From DATLZM01 sp035559315 (GTDB lineage Bacteria; Actinomycetota; UBA4738; HRBIN12), in the NCBI GenBank assembly GCA_035559315.1, contig DATMBJ010000022.1, forward strand, positions 1 to 33,380: DNA of 33,380 nt. The letters are read 5' to 3'. A program made the translations under genes and the position numbers. The notes beneath the pieces were generated by a model that worked only from the letters and a program-made list of their open reading frames with translations, was not told where the DNA came from and ran no database searches. This document shows, in pieces, positions 8,613 through 16,087 of the stretch (position 1 is the stretch's first letter; the number at the start of each line of letters is the position of its first letter).

Positions 8613-9461
8613 ATGGCGACCGGTCCGCAGCACCCGATGGTCGGCGTGGACAGCTACGCGCCGGCGGAGATCGCGCAGCTCATCAGGACCCGGGGCCTGG
8701 CCAAGGCCGCCGCCCCCGCCGACACGACGCTCGTCCTCGGGGTCGTGGCCGGGGCCTTCATCGCGCTGGGCGGCGTGCTCTCGACGCTCATCGGAACCGG
8801 GTCCGAGCTCGGCCTCGGCCCGACCCGGTGGCTGGCCGGGATCGGATTCTCCCTCGGCCTGATCCTCGTGGTGGTGGCGGGCGCCGAGCTCTTCACCGGG
8901 AACGTCCTGATCGTCATGGCCTGGGTCTCGCGGCAGATGTCGCTCGGCAGGCTCCTCAGGAACTGGGGGCTCGTGTACATCGGGAACCTCCTGGGGGCGT
9001 TCAGCGTGGTCGCCCTGGTCCACCTCGCGGAGTGGTGGCGGCTGGGCGAGGGCGAGGTGGGCCGCGCCGCCCTGGCCACCGCGGCGGGGAAGGCGGCGCT
9101 CCCGTTCGGGGTGGCCTTCGCCCGCGGGATCCTCGCCAACGCCCTCGTGTGCCTGGCGGTCTGGCTCGCCACGGCCGGGAGGAGCGTCGTGGACAAGGTC
9201 TTCGCGATCGTCTTCCCGATCAGCGCGTTCGTGGCCAACGCCTTCGAGCACTCGATCGCCAACGCCTTCCTGGTGCCCGTGGGGCTCCTGCTCCGCGGGC
9301 GGGTCCCGGCCGAGGGGATCCCCCCCGAGCAGCTCGCCGCCCTGGACCTGGGCGGGTTCCTCGGGAACCTGGCCGCGGCGACCCTCGGGAACATCGTGGG
9401 AGGCGGCGTGCTGGTCGCGCTGGTCTACTGGTTCGTGTACCTCCGGCCGGAGCGGTCCTGA
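8613..9461 (+). CDS. Formate/nitrite transporter (FNT) family channel
   Basis: A 282-residue inner-membrane channel of the FocA/NirC/HSC family that conducts small monovalent anions such as formate, nitrite or hydrosulphide. Six hydrophobic helices are visible. Family signatures are AELFTGN at about residue 92, GNLLGA at about 127, ANALVCLAVW at about 177 and FVANAFEHSIAN at about 210, the last holding the conserved central-pore histidine. I prefer ATG 8613 with AAGGTT eight bases upstream; GTG 8592 would add seven residues. No formate dehydrogenase or nitrite reductase lies nearby, so the transported ion cannot be named. It ends near the convergent vapC; the 130-base gap between them holds GC-rich palindromes (for example CGGCGCGCCG at 9501-9510) but no gene. 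Confidence 0.92.
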   Translation: MATGPQHPMVGVDSYAPAEIAQLIRTRGLAKAAAPADTTLVLGVVAGAFIALGGVLSTLIGTGSELGLGPTRWLAGIGFSLGLILVVVAGAELFTGNVLIVMAWVSRQMSLGRLLRNWGLVYIGNLLGAFSVVALVHLAEWWRLGEGEVGRAALATAAGKAALPFGVAFARGILANALVCLAVWLATAGRSVVDKVFAIVFPISAFVANAFEHSIANAFLVPVGLLLRGRVPAEGIPPEQLAALDLGGFLGNLAAATLGNIVGGGVLVALVYWFVYLRPERS

Positions 9462-9591
9462 GGGCACCGGTCCGGGAGGGAGATCCGGGGGGCGGGGCCT
9501 CGGCGCGCCGGCGCGGGAGGCGCCGCGGGGCCCGGGGCGGGTCCGGCATCCGCGGGCGCCGGATCCCTTCCGCGAGCCGGCGAGGCCCTGC

Positions 9592-9993
9592 TCAGGGGAC
9601 GAGGCGGATCGTTCCCTCCCCCGCGACCACGTCGAAGTCGCGTCGATCGAGCGTGAGGATCGCTCCCCTCCGCCGCTCCGCGCAGGCCACGACGGCCGCG
9701 TCGGCCAGCCCGAGCGGCAGGTCCGCGTACCGGAGCACCAGCTCGCGGATCCTCGGAAGATCCCGCTCGCCGCAGTCGAGGAGGAGCCGGCCGTCCTCGA
9801 GGTCCTGGAGGAACGACTCCAGGCTCGCGAGCCCGAACCCGGCCTCGAGCACGTAGGCGACCTCGGCCAGGATCCCGGCCGGTACCACGTACGGCCCGGG
9901 GTCCGCCTCGAGGGCGTCCACGGCCCGACGGTGCGAGGGATCCCGCCGGTTCGCGACCGCGACCAGCCCGGAGGTGTCCAGGACCAGGGTCAT
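9592..9993 (-). CDS. vapC: VapC-type PIN-domain toxin
   Basis: A 133-residue PIN-domain ribonuclease, the toxin of a type II toxin-antitoxin pair. All four acidic active-site residues are visible: D6 (LVLDTSG), E44 (GILAEVAY), D98 (GLADAAVVA) and D116 (LTLDRRDF), so it should be catalytically competent. Such toxins cut tRNA or rRNA when released from the antitoxin. The ATG start at 9993 overlaps the antitoxin stop by four bases (ATGA), indicating coupled translation with the antitoxin made first. Longer upstream readings would run through the antitoxin gene and are not needed. The RNA target is unknown. Confidence 0.93.
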   Translation of the reverse strand: MTLVLDTSGLVAVANRRDPSHRRAVDALEADPGPYVVPAGILAEVAYVLEAGFGLASLESFLQDLEDGRLLLDCGERDLPRIRELVLRYADLPLGLADAAVVACAERRRGAILTLDRRDFDVVAGEGTIRLVP

Positions 9994-10226
9994 GCCCGGG
10001 CCACGCGCCGCCTCCAGCGCTCCCGGACCCAGGCCTTCGCACGGCGCGCGTCCATGCCCGGGACGTCCACGACCCCCACCACCCGCGGTCGCTCGGGCAC
10101 CGCCTCCGCGAGGTACCGCTCGAGGGCCTCGCGTACGAGTTCCGCCTGCGGCCGACCCCGTCGACGCGCCTCGTCGGCCAGCCGCCGCCGCAGGTCGGTG
10201 GGCAGGAACACGTTCGTCCGTTCCAT
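9990..10226 (-). CDS. vapB: VapB-type ribbon-helix-helix antitoxin
   Basis: A 78-residue antitoxin. Residues 1-42 (beginning MERTNVFLPTDLRRRLADEA and followed by an RPQAELVREAL helix) form a ribbon-helix-helix DNA-binding fold of the CopG/VapB type. The basic C-terminal part, ending WRRRVARA, is likely the toxin-wrapping tail. ATG 10226 is chosen because a -10-like TATATT ends six bases upstream, fitting a leaderless message. It precedes vapC and overlaps it by four bases. As in other pairs the complex probably represses its own promoter. Confidence 0.88.
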   Translation of the reverse strand: MERTNVFLPTDLRRRLADEARRRGRPQAELVREALERYLAEAVPERPRVVGVVDVPGMDARRAKAWVRERWRRRVARA

Positions 10227-10253
10227 GGAAGCAATATACACATACACACACCG
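10227..10253 (-). promoter_or_regulatory. AT-rich vapBC promoter, probably leaderless
   Basis: The minus strand reads a TG-rich run (GTGTGTGTATGTGTATATT) ending in TATATT at 10238-10233, six bases before ATG 10226. This is the most AT-rich stretch I noticed in the window. The alternating purine-pyrimidine TG run may also be the operator for VapB. Confidence 0.5.
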
Positions 10254-10310
10254 CCGCGGAGGAGGCCCCGCCGCGGGCGGCCTACGGCGCGTGTGGGGAA
10301 CCGGGCAGCG

Positions 10311-10392
10311 GCCCGGCCACGCGGGTGGGCCCCGGACGGCGGGCCCGGCCACGCCGGTGGGCCCCGGGCGGCGGGCCGGGCCACGCGGTAGG
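10311..10392 (+). repeat. 32-bp direct repeat, about 2.5 copies
   Basis: Copies at 10311-10342 and 10343-10374 (GCCCGGCCACGCNGGTGGGC core) are followed by a partial copy from 10375 to 10392. They lie head to tail, with no unique spacers, between the vapBC promoter and the CBS-domain gene. The partial copy runs into TAGGCT at 10389-10394, a candidate -10 box for the CBS gene. Confidence 0.75.
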
Positions 10393-10425
10393 CTGGCGTC
10401 CCAGGTTCGACCGGAGGTGGAACCC

Positions 10426-10878
10426 ATGCAGGTCGGAGCGATCATGAAGACCGACGTCAAGACCGCCTCGCCCGACGACACGTTCGCCGACGTGGCGAGG
10501 ATCCTGCACGACAACCGGATCTCCTCGGTCATCGTGATGGACGACGGCGCCCCGGCCGGGATCGTGACCGAGCGGGACCTCGTGAACGTGGTGGCGGAGG
10601 GGCTCGACCCCCGCGAGGTGCGGGTCGGGGACCGGATGACGCGGAACCTGGACACGGTCTCCCCCACCACCGACGTCGCCGAGGCCGCCGAGCACATGGC
10701 CCGCCTGCACATCCGGCACCTGCCGGTCGTGGACAAGGGCCGGCTCGTGGGGATCATCTCGATCCGGGACCTCGTGACCTGGGCCGTGGAGGAGCTCACG
10801 GGCGGCCACGAGCTCCCTGACATCGAGCGCAGCCACACCGCGCTCTCGGCCGCCGCCGAGATCAACCGGAACGCCTAG
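10426..10878 (+). CDS. Two-CBS-domain protein
   Basis: A 150-residue stand-alone pair of CBS domains (roughly residues 1-60 and 65-125), the module that binds adenosine ligands such as AMP, ATP or NAD(H). Both repeats show the usual pattern: an M-x-x-D/N start (IMKTDV, RMTRNL), a HDNRISSVIVMD or HIRHLPVVD strand, and GIVTERDL or GIISIRDL at the end of each repeat. ATG 10426 has GGAGG at 10413-10417. There is no fused effector domain, so it probably acts on a partner. It is monocistronic, with convergent neighbours downstream, so context does not name the partner. Confidence 0.9.
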   Translation: MQVGAIMKTDVKTASPDDTFADVARILHDNRISSVIVMDDGAPAGIVTERDLVNVVAEGLDPREVRVGDRMTRNLDTVSPTTDVAEAAEHMARLHIRHLPVVDKGRLVGIISIRDLVTWAVEELTGGHELPDIERSHTALSAAAEINRNA

Positions 10879-10930
10879 GGCTCGGGCGGGCCCGGGCTCC
10901 GGAGATCGCCGGCTCGGGGAGCGCGGGACC

Positions 10931-10952
10931 GCTGCGCCGGCCCCGGCGCGGT
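10931..10952. terminator. Possible bidirectional hairpin terminator
   Basis: GCGCCG at 10934-10939 and CGGCGC at 10944-10949 form a stem with a four-base loop, extended by a T-G and a C-G pair. It sits between the convergent CBS and XRE-cupin genes. There is no T tract. Confidence 0.3.
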
Positions 10953-10983
10953 CGTTCCGCCCGATCCGCCGCGCCGGCCTCGG

Positions 10984-11598
10984 TCAGCCGCTCCGGCCCA
11001 CCACGAACCAGATGGCGTGCGCGGGCCGGTCGCCCGCGTTCCACAGGCGGTGGGGTTGGGTGGAGTCGAAGGCGATCGAGTCGCCGGGCTCGAGGACGTG
11101 CTCGCGGAACCCCACCTGCACGCCGAGCCGCCCGGAGATCACGTAGCCGTACTCGCGCCCCTGGTGGCGCATGAGCGCGGCGTCGGACGAGGAGGAGCCG
11201 CCCACGTCGTAGACCACGTAGAGGAAGTCCACGTCCTCCTCGTCGGCCGTGAGGCGCTCCCAGCGGACCCCCGACTCGAGCTCGAGGGCGGCGCGCTCGC
11301 CCGGGCGTACGACGGGCCCGGCCGCCTCCCCCGCCGCGGGCCTCGGCCCACCGCCCTCGGGGTGGGGGTGGAACAGCCGGTCGAGGGAGATCCCGAGCTC
11401 GGTCACGATCGCGTAGAGGGTGCTGACCGAGGGCTTGGAGCGCCCGGTCTCGATCTGCGAGATGAGGCTGGCCGAGAGCCCGAGGCGCCGGGCCAGGTCG
11501 CGCTGGCTGATGCCCCGCCGGCGCCGTTCCTCGCGCAGGCGTCCCCCGATATCGGCGAACGCCGCCTGCTCGTCCCGTTCCCGCGCCAGCCGTTCCAC
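10984..11598 (-). CDS. XRE-family regulator with C-terminal cupin
   Basis: A 204-residue transcriptional regulator: an N-terminal Cro/C1-type helix-turn-helix at about residues 18-75 (GISQRDLARRLGLSASLIS, then QIETGRSKPS) and a C-terminal cupin sensor at about 125-200 (GREYGYVISGRLGV, then EPGDSIAFDSTQPHRLWN). Relatives such as PuuR-type regulators control small-molecule catabolism. I chose GTG 11598 because TAGACT, a good -10 box, lies seven bases upstream, giving a leaderless message. It is divergent from the M24/E1 operon starting at 11758, which is its most likely target. The cupin effector site is probably for a carboxylate or amine, but that is inference. Confidence 0.9.
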   Translation of the reverse strand: MERLARERDEQAAFADIGGRLREERRRRGISQRDLARRLGLSASLISQIETGRSKPSVSTLYAIVTELGISLDRLFHPHPEGGGPRPAAGEAAGPVVRPGERAALELESGVRWERLTADEEDVDFLYVVYDVGGSSSSDAALMRHQGREYGYVISGRLGVQVGFREHVLEPGDSIAFDSTQPHRLWNAGDRPAHAIWFVVGRSG

Positions 11599-11605
11599 CG
11601 TGGCG

Positions 11606-11611
11606 AGTCTA
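11606..11611 (-). promoter_or_regulatory. -10 box for leaderless XRE-cupin transcript
   Basis: TAGACT on the minus strand, seven bases before GTG 11598. No convincing -35 box is seen. Confidence 0.45.
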
Positions 11612-11655
11612 CAGGCAGGCTGCACCCGTCCCGGCGAGCCCCGCTCACGGCCGCC

Positions 11656-11684
11656 TTGAGGGCTCGGCGGCCTGGGGGTATCGT
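11656..11684 (+). promoter_or_regulatory. Putative promoter of M24/E1 operon
   Basis: TTGAGG at 11656-11661, a 17-base spacer and TATCGT at 11679-11684. It lies between the divergent XRE-cupin gene and ATG 11758. The roughly 65-base leader that follows is a plausible place for XRE-cupin control. Confidence 0.55.
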
Positions 11685-11757
11685 AGCTGGCTGATAAGCG
11701 GCACTGAAAGGGTGCTCAGCGTCGCTGGAGGCGGTCCGTGCACCACGGGAGGCAGCC

Positions 11758-13014
11758 ATGATGACGGAGTTCCCGGTCGCCACCACCCCGTCCCCCGGCA
11801 TCCAGGCCGTCGACTGGGAGGAACGGGTCGACTTCGAGCGGCTCCGCCGCTACCGGCTGGACCGGACGCGGCAGGCCCTGGAGCGCTCCGAGCTCGGGGC
11901 CCTGCTCCTGTTCGAGACCAGCAACATCCGCTACGTCACCGGCACCCACATCGGGTACTGGGCCTTCAACAAGGGCGAGCGGTACGCCCTGATCACCCGG
12001 ACCGGGAAGCCACGGATCTGGGACTTCGGCTCCGCGGCCAAGGCCCACCGCCGCCAGCTCCCGCACATGTACGACGAGACGAACTCGGTCGGGGGCAACA
12101 CCGGGCTGCAGGGCGCGATCCACCCCCGGGTGGGCCTCCAGAGACGCGCGGCCGAGGAGATCCGCTCCATCCTGAAGGAGGACGGGGTCGCCGACATGCC
12201 GCTCGGGGTGGACGTGGCGGAGACCTCGATCTTCCTCGCGCTCCAGGAGGCCGGGATCCAGGTCCGCGACGGGCAGCAGGTGATGGCCGACGCCCGGGAG
12301 ATCAAGAGCCAGGACGAGATCATCCTGCTCACGCAGGCCTGCGCGATGGTGGACGGCGTCTACCAGGACATCTTCGAGGCCCTCAAGCCCGGGGTGCGGG
12401 AGAGCGACATCGTGGCGCTCGCCCAGGCCCGGCTGATCGAGATGGGCTCGGAGTTCGTGGAGGCCATCAACTCCATCGCCGGGGAGCGGTGCAGCCCCCA
12501 CCCCCACGTCTTCTCCGACCGGCTGATCCGCCCTGGCGACCAGGCCTACTTCGACATCATCCACGTGTTCAACGGCTACCGGACCTGCTACTACCGCACG
12601 TTCGTCGTCGGGCGGGCCACCCAGGCCCAGCGGGACGCGTTCAAGCAGGCCCGGGAGTGGATGGACGCCGCGATCGAGCTCGTGAAGCCCGGCGTGACCA
12701 CGGACCAGATCGCCCGGGTCTGGCCGAAGGCCGAGGAGTTCGGCTTCGCCGACGAGATGGACGCCTTCGGGCTCCAGTTCGGCCACGGGGTCGGGGTGGG
12801 GCTCCACGAGCGGCCCATCATCAGCCGGCTGAACTCCTTCGACGATCCGGTGGAGATCAAGGAGGGGATGCTCTTCGCCCTCGAGACCTACTGCCCGGCC
12901 GCCGACGGCCGCTCCGCGGCGCGGATCGAGGAGGAGGTGGTGGTCACCGCGGAGGGCCCGAAGGTCATCACGCTCTTCCCGTGCGAGGAGCTGATGGTGG
13001 CCAACGAGTACTAG
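11758..13014 (+). CDS. M24-family pita-bread protein with altered metal site
   Basis: A 418-residue protein of the creatinase/aminopeptidase P (M24) fold. Four of the five expected metal ligands are visible: D266 (YFDII), H343 (GHGVGVGLHE), E376 (FALETY) and E391 (RIEEEVVVT). The second aspartate, which should lie in the GYxxDxTRTF-like stretch, is replaced by C277 (GYRTCYYRTF). It may therefore be a non-peptidase member, comparable in principle to metal-free creatinase or to lyases of this fold, or a metal enzyme with a Cys ligand. ATG 11758 and ATG 11761 are adjacent; GGGAGG at 11747-11752 serves either. It is the first gene of an operon with 2-oxo acid dehydrogenase E1 alpha and beta, 13 bases away, and so probably acts in the same catabolic route. 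Confidence 0.88.
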   Translation: MMTEFPVATTPSPGIQAVDWEERVDFERLRRYRLDRTRQALERSELGALLLFETSNIRYVTGTHIGYWAFNKGERYALITRTGKPRIWDFGSAAKAHRRQLPHMYDETNSVGGNTGLQGAIHPRVGLQRRAAEEIRSILKEDGVADMPLGVDVAETSIFLALQEAGIQVRDGQQVMADAREIKSQDEIILLTQACAMVDGVYQDIFEALKPGVRESDIVALAQARLIEMGSEFVEAINSIAGERCSPHPHVFSDRLIRPGDQAYFDIIHVFNGYRTCYYRTFVVGRATQAQRDAFKQAREWMDAAIELVKPGVTTDQIARVWPKAEEFGFADEMDAFGLQFGHGVGVGLHERPIISRLNSFDDPVEIKEGMLFALETYCPAADGRSAARIEEEVVVTAEGPKVITLFPCEELMVANEY

Positions 13015-13027
13015 GATCGGGCCGGCC

Positions 13028-14044
13028 ATGGCGACGGCGAGGGAGGCGCGGGCCGGGGCGGTCGAGATCGACCCCGCGGTCCGCCTCAGGATCTACCGGA
13101 TGATGGTGGAGGGCCGGGCCTTCGAGCGGCGGGCCCACGACCTGTTCCTCGAGGGCCTGATCAAGGGCACCTCCCACCTCGCCCACGGCCAGGAGGCGGT
13201 GGCCGCCGGGTTCGCCGCGGCGATGCGGGAGGACGACCTCACGTTCTGCACCTACCGCGGCCACCTCCACACGCTGTTCCGCGGGGCCCCGATGGAGGCG
13301 CTGATGGCCGAGCTGATGGGGCGGGCCACCGGGATCTGCGGGGGGAAGGGCGGCTCGATGCACCTCACCGACGTGGCGCACGGGGCGATGGGCTCCTACG
13401 CGATCGTCGGTGCCCACATGCCGATCGCCAACGGGGCGGCGTGGGCGGCGCTCGAGCGCGGGACCGGGCAGGTCGTCGTCTGCTTCTTCGGCGACGGGGC
13501 CACCAACATCGGGGCGTTCCACGAGGCGCTGAACCTGGCCGTCGTCTGGAAGCTCCCGGTGGTCTTCGTCTGCGAGAACAACCTGTACATGGAGTACACG
13601 CCGATCGCGCAGGTGACCGCGGTCCCGAACCCCGCGGCGGACCGGGCCGCGGCCTACGGGCTCGAGGGGATCGTGATCGACGGGAACGACGCCGACGAGG
13701 TGTACCTCGTGGCCGAGGAGTCCCTCGGCCGGGCCCGCGCCGGCGAGGGGCCGTCGCTGGTGGAGGCCAGGACCTACCGCCACGGCGGTCACTCCCGGGC
13801 CGATCCCGGGAAGTACCGGCCGGAGGAGGAGGTCCGGGAGTGGCTGGCCCGCGACCCGATCCCCCGCTACCGGGAGCGGCTGCTCTCGCTCGGCGTCGAC
13901 GCCGCCGAGCTCGACCGGATCGAGGCCGAGGCCGCCGAGGCCGTGGAGCGGGCCGTGGCCGCCGCCCGGGCCGCCCCGGTACCGCCCCCCGAGGCGCTGT
14001 CCACCAACCTGTGGGCCGACGAAGGGTCGTCGTGGCGGAGCTGA
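13028..14044 (+). CDS. Thiamine-diphosphate-dependent dehydrogenase E1 alpha subunit
   Basis: A 338-residue E1 alpha subunit of the pyruvate / branched-chain 2-oxo acid / acetoin dehydrogenase family. It decarboxylates a 2-oxo acid (or cleaves acetoin) on thiamine diphosphate together with the beta subunit. The thiamine-binding motif begins GDGATNIGAFHEALN at residue 156 and ends in CENN about 28 residues later. The RGHLHTLFRG segment near residue 77 and the YRHGGHSRADPG loop near 250 are also family features. The substrate is not decided by sequence; GGKGGSMHL fits the acetoin/pyruvate branch. It overlaps the beta gene by 13 bases. No E2 or E3 gene lies in the window. Confidence 0.92.
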   Translation: MATAREARAGAVEIDPAVRLRIYRMMVEGRAFERRAHDLFLEGLIKGTSHLAHGQEAVAAGFAAAMREDDLTFCTYRGHLHTLFRGAPMEALMAELMGRATGICGGKGGSMHLTDVAHGAMGSYAIVGAHMPIANGAAWAALERGTGQVVVCFFGDGATNIGAFHEALNLAVVWKLPVVFVCENNLYMEYTPIAQVTAVPNPAADRAAAYGLEGIVIDGNDADEVYLVAEESLGRARAGEGPSLVEARTYRHGGHSRADPGKYRPEEEVREWLARDPIPRYRERLLSLGVDAAELDRIEAEAAEAVERAVAAARAAPVPPPEALSTNLWADEGSSWRS

Positions 14045-15021
14045 CCTACCGGCAGGCCGTGGCCCGCGGCATCGCCCAGGAGATGGAGCGGGACCCGACG
14101 GTCTACTTCATCGGCGAGGACGTGGCCGCGGCGGGCGGGGTGTTCAAGACCACCGAGGGCCTCCTCGAGCGGTTCGGGCCGCGGCGGGTCCGCGACACGC
14201 CCATCTCCGAGCAGGCCATCGTGGGGGCGATCATGGGCGCCGCGATGAACGGCCTCCGCCCCATCGCCGAGATCATGTTCAGCGACTTCTTCGCGGTCTG
14301 CTGGGACCTGGTCGCCAACCAGATCGCCAAGACCCGCTACATGACCGACGGGCAGGTGAAGCTCCCGCTCGTGATCCGCTCGGCGAACGGCGGCGGCGTG
14401 CGGTTCGGCGCCCAGCACTCCCAGAGCGTCGAGGCCTGGGCGATGCAGATCCCCGGGCTCAAGGTCGTCGTGCCCTCCACGCCCACCGACGTGATCGGGC
14501 TGCTCGCCGCGGCGGTCCGCGACGACGACCCGGTGATCGTCCTCGAGCCCAAGGCGCTCTACGCGATGAAGGAGGACGTGCCGGACGGGGAGATCGTGGA
14601 CCGCCTGGGGGCGGCGGCCGTCCGCCGGGAGGGGTCGGACCTCACGATCGCCGCGCTCGGCGCGATGGTGCCGAAGGCCCTCGAGGCCGCCGAGCGGCTC
14701 GCGGCCGAGGACGGGGTCTCGGCCGAGGTGATCGACGTCCGCTCGCTCGTCCCCCTCGACGTGGGGACCATCCTGGCCTCGGTGGAGAAGACCGGGCGCC
14801 TGGTCACGGTCGAGGAGAACCCCCGGCTCTGCGGCTGGGGCGCCGAGGTCGCCTCGATCGTGGCCGAGGAGGCCTTCTGGAGCCTGGACGGCCCGATCGT
14901 CCGGGTCACGACGCCGCACCTCCCGCTCCCGGCGGCGGACGCCCTGGAGGACCTGGCGATCCCCTCGGTCGAGCGGATCGTCGAGGGCGTCCGGGGAACG
15001 CTCGAGCGCCGACCCGCCTGA
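14032..15021 (+). CDS. Thiamine-diphosphate-dependent dehydrogenase E1 beta subunit
   Basis: A 329-residue E1 beta subunit that completes the heterotetramer with the preceding gene. Visible family blocks are YFIGEDVAAAGGVF near residue 24, RVRDTPISEQAIVG near 55, FGAQHSQSVEAW near 125, and a transketolase C-terminal domain with TVEENPRLCGWGAEVAS near 262. GTG 14032 lies inside the end of the alpha gene with GAAGGG five bases upstream, so the two are translationally coupled. The acyl acceptor (lipoyl E2) and E3 must be supplied from elsewhere, or the E1 works with another acceptor. Confidence 0.92.
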   Translation: MAELTYRQAVARGIAQEMERDPTVYFIGEDVAAAGGVFKTTEGLLERFGPRRVRDTPISEQAIVGAIMGAAMNGLRPIAEIMFSDFFAVCWDLVANQIAKTRYMTDGQVKLPLVIRSANGGGVRFGAQHSQSVEAWAMQIPGLKVVVPSTPTDVIGLLAAAVRDDDPVIVLEPKALYAMKEDVPDGEIVDRLGAAAVRREGSDLTIAALGAMVPKALEAAERLAAEDGVSAEVIDVRSLVPLDVGTILASVEKTGRLVTVEENPRLCGWGAEVASIVAEEAFWSLDGPIVRVTTPHLPLPAADALEDLAIPSVERIVEGVRGTLERRPA

Positions 15022-15022
15022 C

Positions 15023-15044
15023 CGGGGCCCGGCCTCCGGCCCCG
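15023..15044. terminator. Possible bidirectional terminator hairpin
   Basis: CGGGGCC at 15023-15029 pairs with GGCCCCG at 15038-15044 across an eight-base loop. It lies in the 50-base gap between the convergent E1 beta and dehydrogenase genes. No T tract follows. Confidence 0.4.
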
Positions 15045-15071
15045 CCCGCCCCCCCCGGGGCCCCGACCGGC

Positions 15072-15962
15072 CTACCCCGCCCCCGCCCGGAGGAGCTCGG
15101 CGATCGCGCTCATGTCCGCCTCCCCGAGGCCGGCGGCGATCGCGGCGGCCACGGCCCGGCGGTTCGCCTCGGCCTGCTCCATCCGGACCCCCACCCGCTC
15201 GGCGAGCCCGAGGATCAGGTCGAGGTCCTTGGCCACGAGCCCCAGGCTGAACGCCACCGGGGTCTCCCCCGGCCGCTCGAAGGCCGGCCGCTTGTACTGC
15301 ACGAACGGCGCCCCGGCGGCGCTCGCCGCGAACACCTCGTAGGCCCGCCCTCGCTCCACGCCGGCACGCTCGGCGAGGACCAGGGCCTCCGCGAGCGCCT
15401 GGTTCAGGGCATGGACGATCGCGTTCACCGCGAGCTTCATCGTGGCCCCCGCCCCGAGCTCCCCCACGTGGAAGATCCGGGCGGCCAGGGCCCCGAGCAC
15501 CGGTCGGGCCCGCTCCAGGGCGGCGGCGTCGCCCCCGGCCATCACCGTGAGCTCCCCCCGCTCCACGAGCGGCACGCTCCCCGAGACCGGCGTGTCGAGC
15601 AGGGCCGCGCCCCGGGCCCGCACGAGCGGCTCCACCTCCCGGACCGTCCCGGGGTCGATCGTGCTCGTCTCGCAGACCACCGCGCCGGCCCGCAGGCCGG
15701 CGGCGAGCCCGTCCTCGCCGCCGTAGACGGCCCGTACCGCGGCGTCGTCGGCGAGGGACGAGACCACGACCTCGGCCGCCGCCGCGGCCTCCCGGGCGGT
15801 CCCGGCGACCGCCGCGCCCGAGGCCTCCGCCACGGCCTCCGAACGGGCCCGGGTGCGGTTGAAGACCGTCACAGGGAACCCCGCCGAGCGGAGGCGCGCG
15901 ACCATCGCGCTCCCCATCCGCCCGGCCCCGACGACCGCGACCGGGAGGGCCTCCGCGCTCAC
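15072..15962 (-). CDS. NAD(P)-dependent 3-hydroxyisobutyrate dehydrogenase-like enzyme
   Basis: A 296-residue beta-hydroxyacid dehydrogenase (family of 3-hydroxyisobutyrate dehydrogenase, tartronate semialdehyde reductase and glyoxylate/succinic semialdehyde reductase). The Rossmann motif VGAGRMGSAM is at residues 11-20, NRTRARSEA at the cofactor-selecting strand, the substrate loop DTPVSGSVPLVERGELT near 120, and the catalytic lysine K176 in GAGATMKLAVNA. The arginines after strand two (NRTR) suggest NADP preference, by analogy only. GTG 15962 is chosen because upstream in-frame sequence is low-complexity repeat. The next gene upstream on this strand is an SDR-fold protein. Substrate is unassigned. 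Confidence 0.9.
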   Translation of the reverse strand: MSAEALPVAVVGAGRMGSAMVARLRSAGFPVTVFNRTRARSEAVAEASGAAVAGTAREAAAAAEVVVSSLADDAAVRAVYGGEDGLAAGLRAGAVVCETSTIDPGTVREVEPLVRARGAALLDTPVSGSVPLVERGELTVMAGGDAAALERARPVLGALAARIFHVGELGAGATMKLAVNAIVHALNQALAEALVLAERAGVERGRAYEVFAASAAGAPFVQYKRPAFERPGETPVAFSLGLVAKDLDLILGLAERVGVRMEQAEANRRAVAAAIAAGLGEADMSAIAELLRAGAG

Positions 15963-15984
15963 CCGGCCCGGATCACCCGACGAA

Positions 15985-16087
15985 CCACCCGCGCGGCCAC
16001 GCCGCGTGCCCACCCGCCGCCCGCGTGCGCATCCACCCGCGCGGCCGCGTCCGCGCCCACCGCCGGATCACGTGAGCATCCACCCGC
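15985..16087. repeat. Short GC-rich direct repeats
   Basis: CCACCCGCGCGGCC occurs at 15985-15998 and 16033-16046 (48-base spacing), and GCATCCACCCGC at 16029-16040 and 16076-16087 (47-base spacing). They fill the gap between the dehydrogenase and the SDR gene and reach into the last codons of the latter. Confidence 0.6.

Noticed and set aside
10311..10392. Direct repeats considered as a CRISPR remnant
   Set aside because: Copies are adjacent with no unique spacers, and no cas gene is near.
11758..13014. DMSP lyase DddP for the M24 protein
   Set aside because: DddP keeps the aspartate ligands as far as I recall, while this protein has Cys at one of them. The context of E1 subunits does not favour DMSP cleavage.
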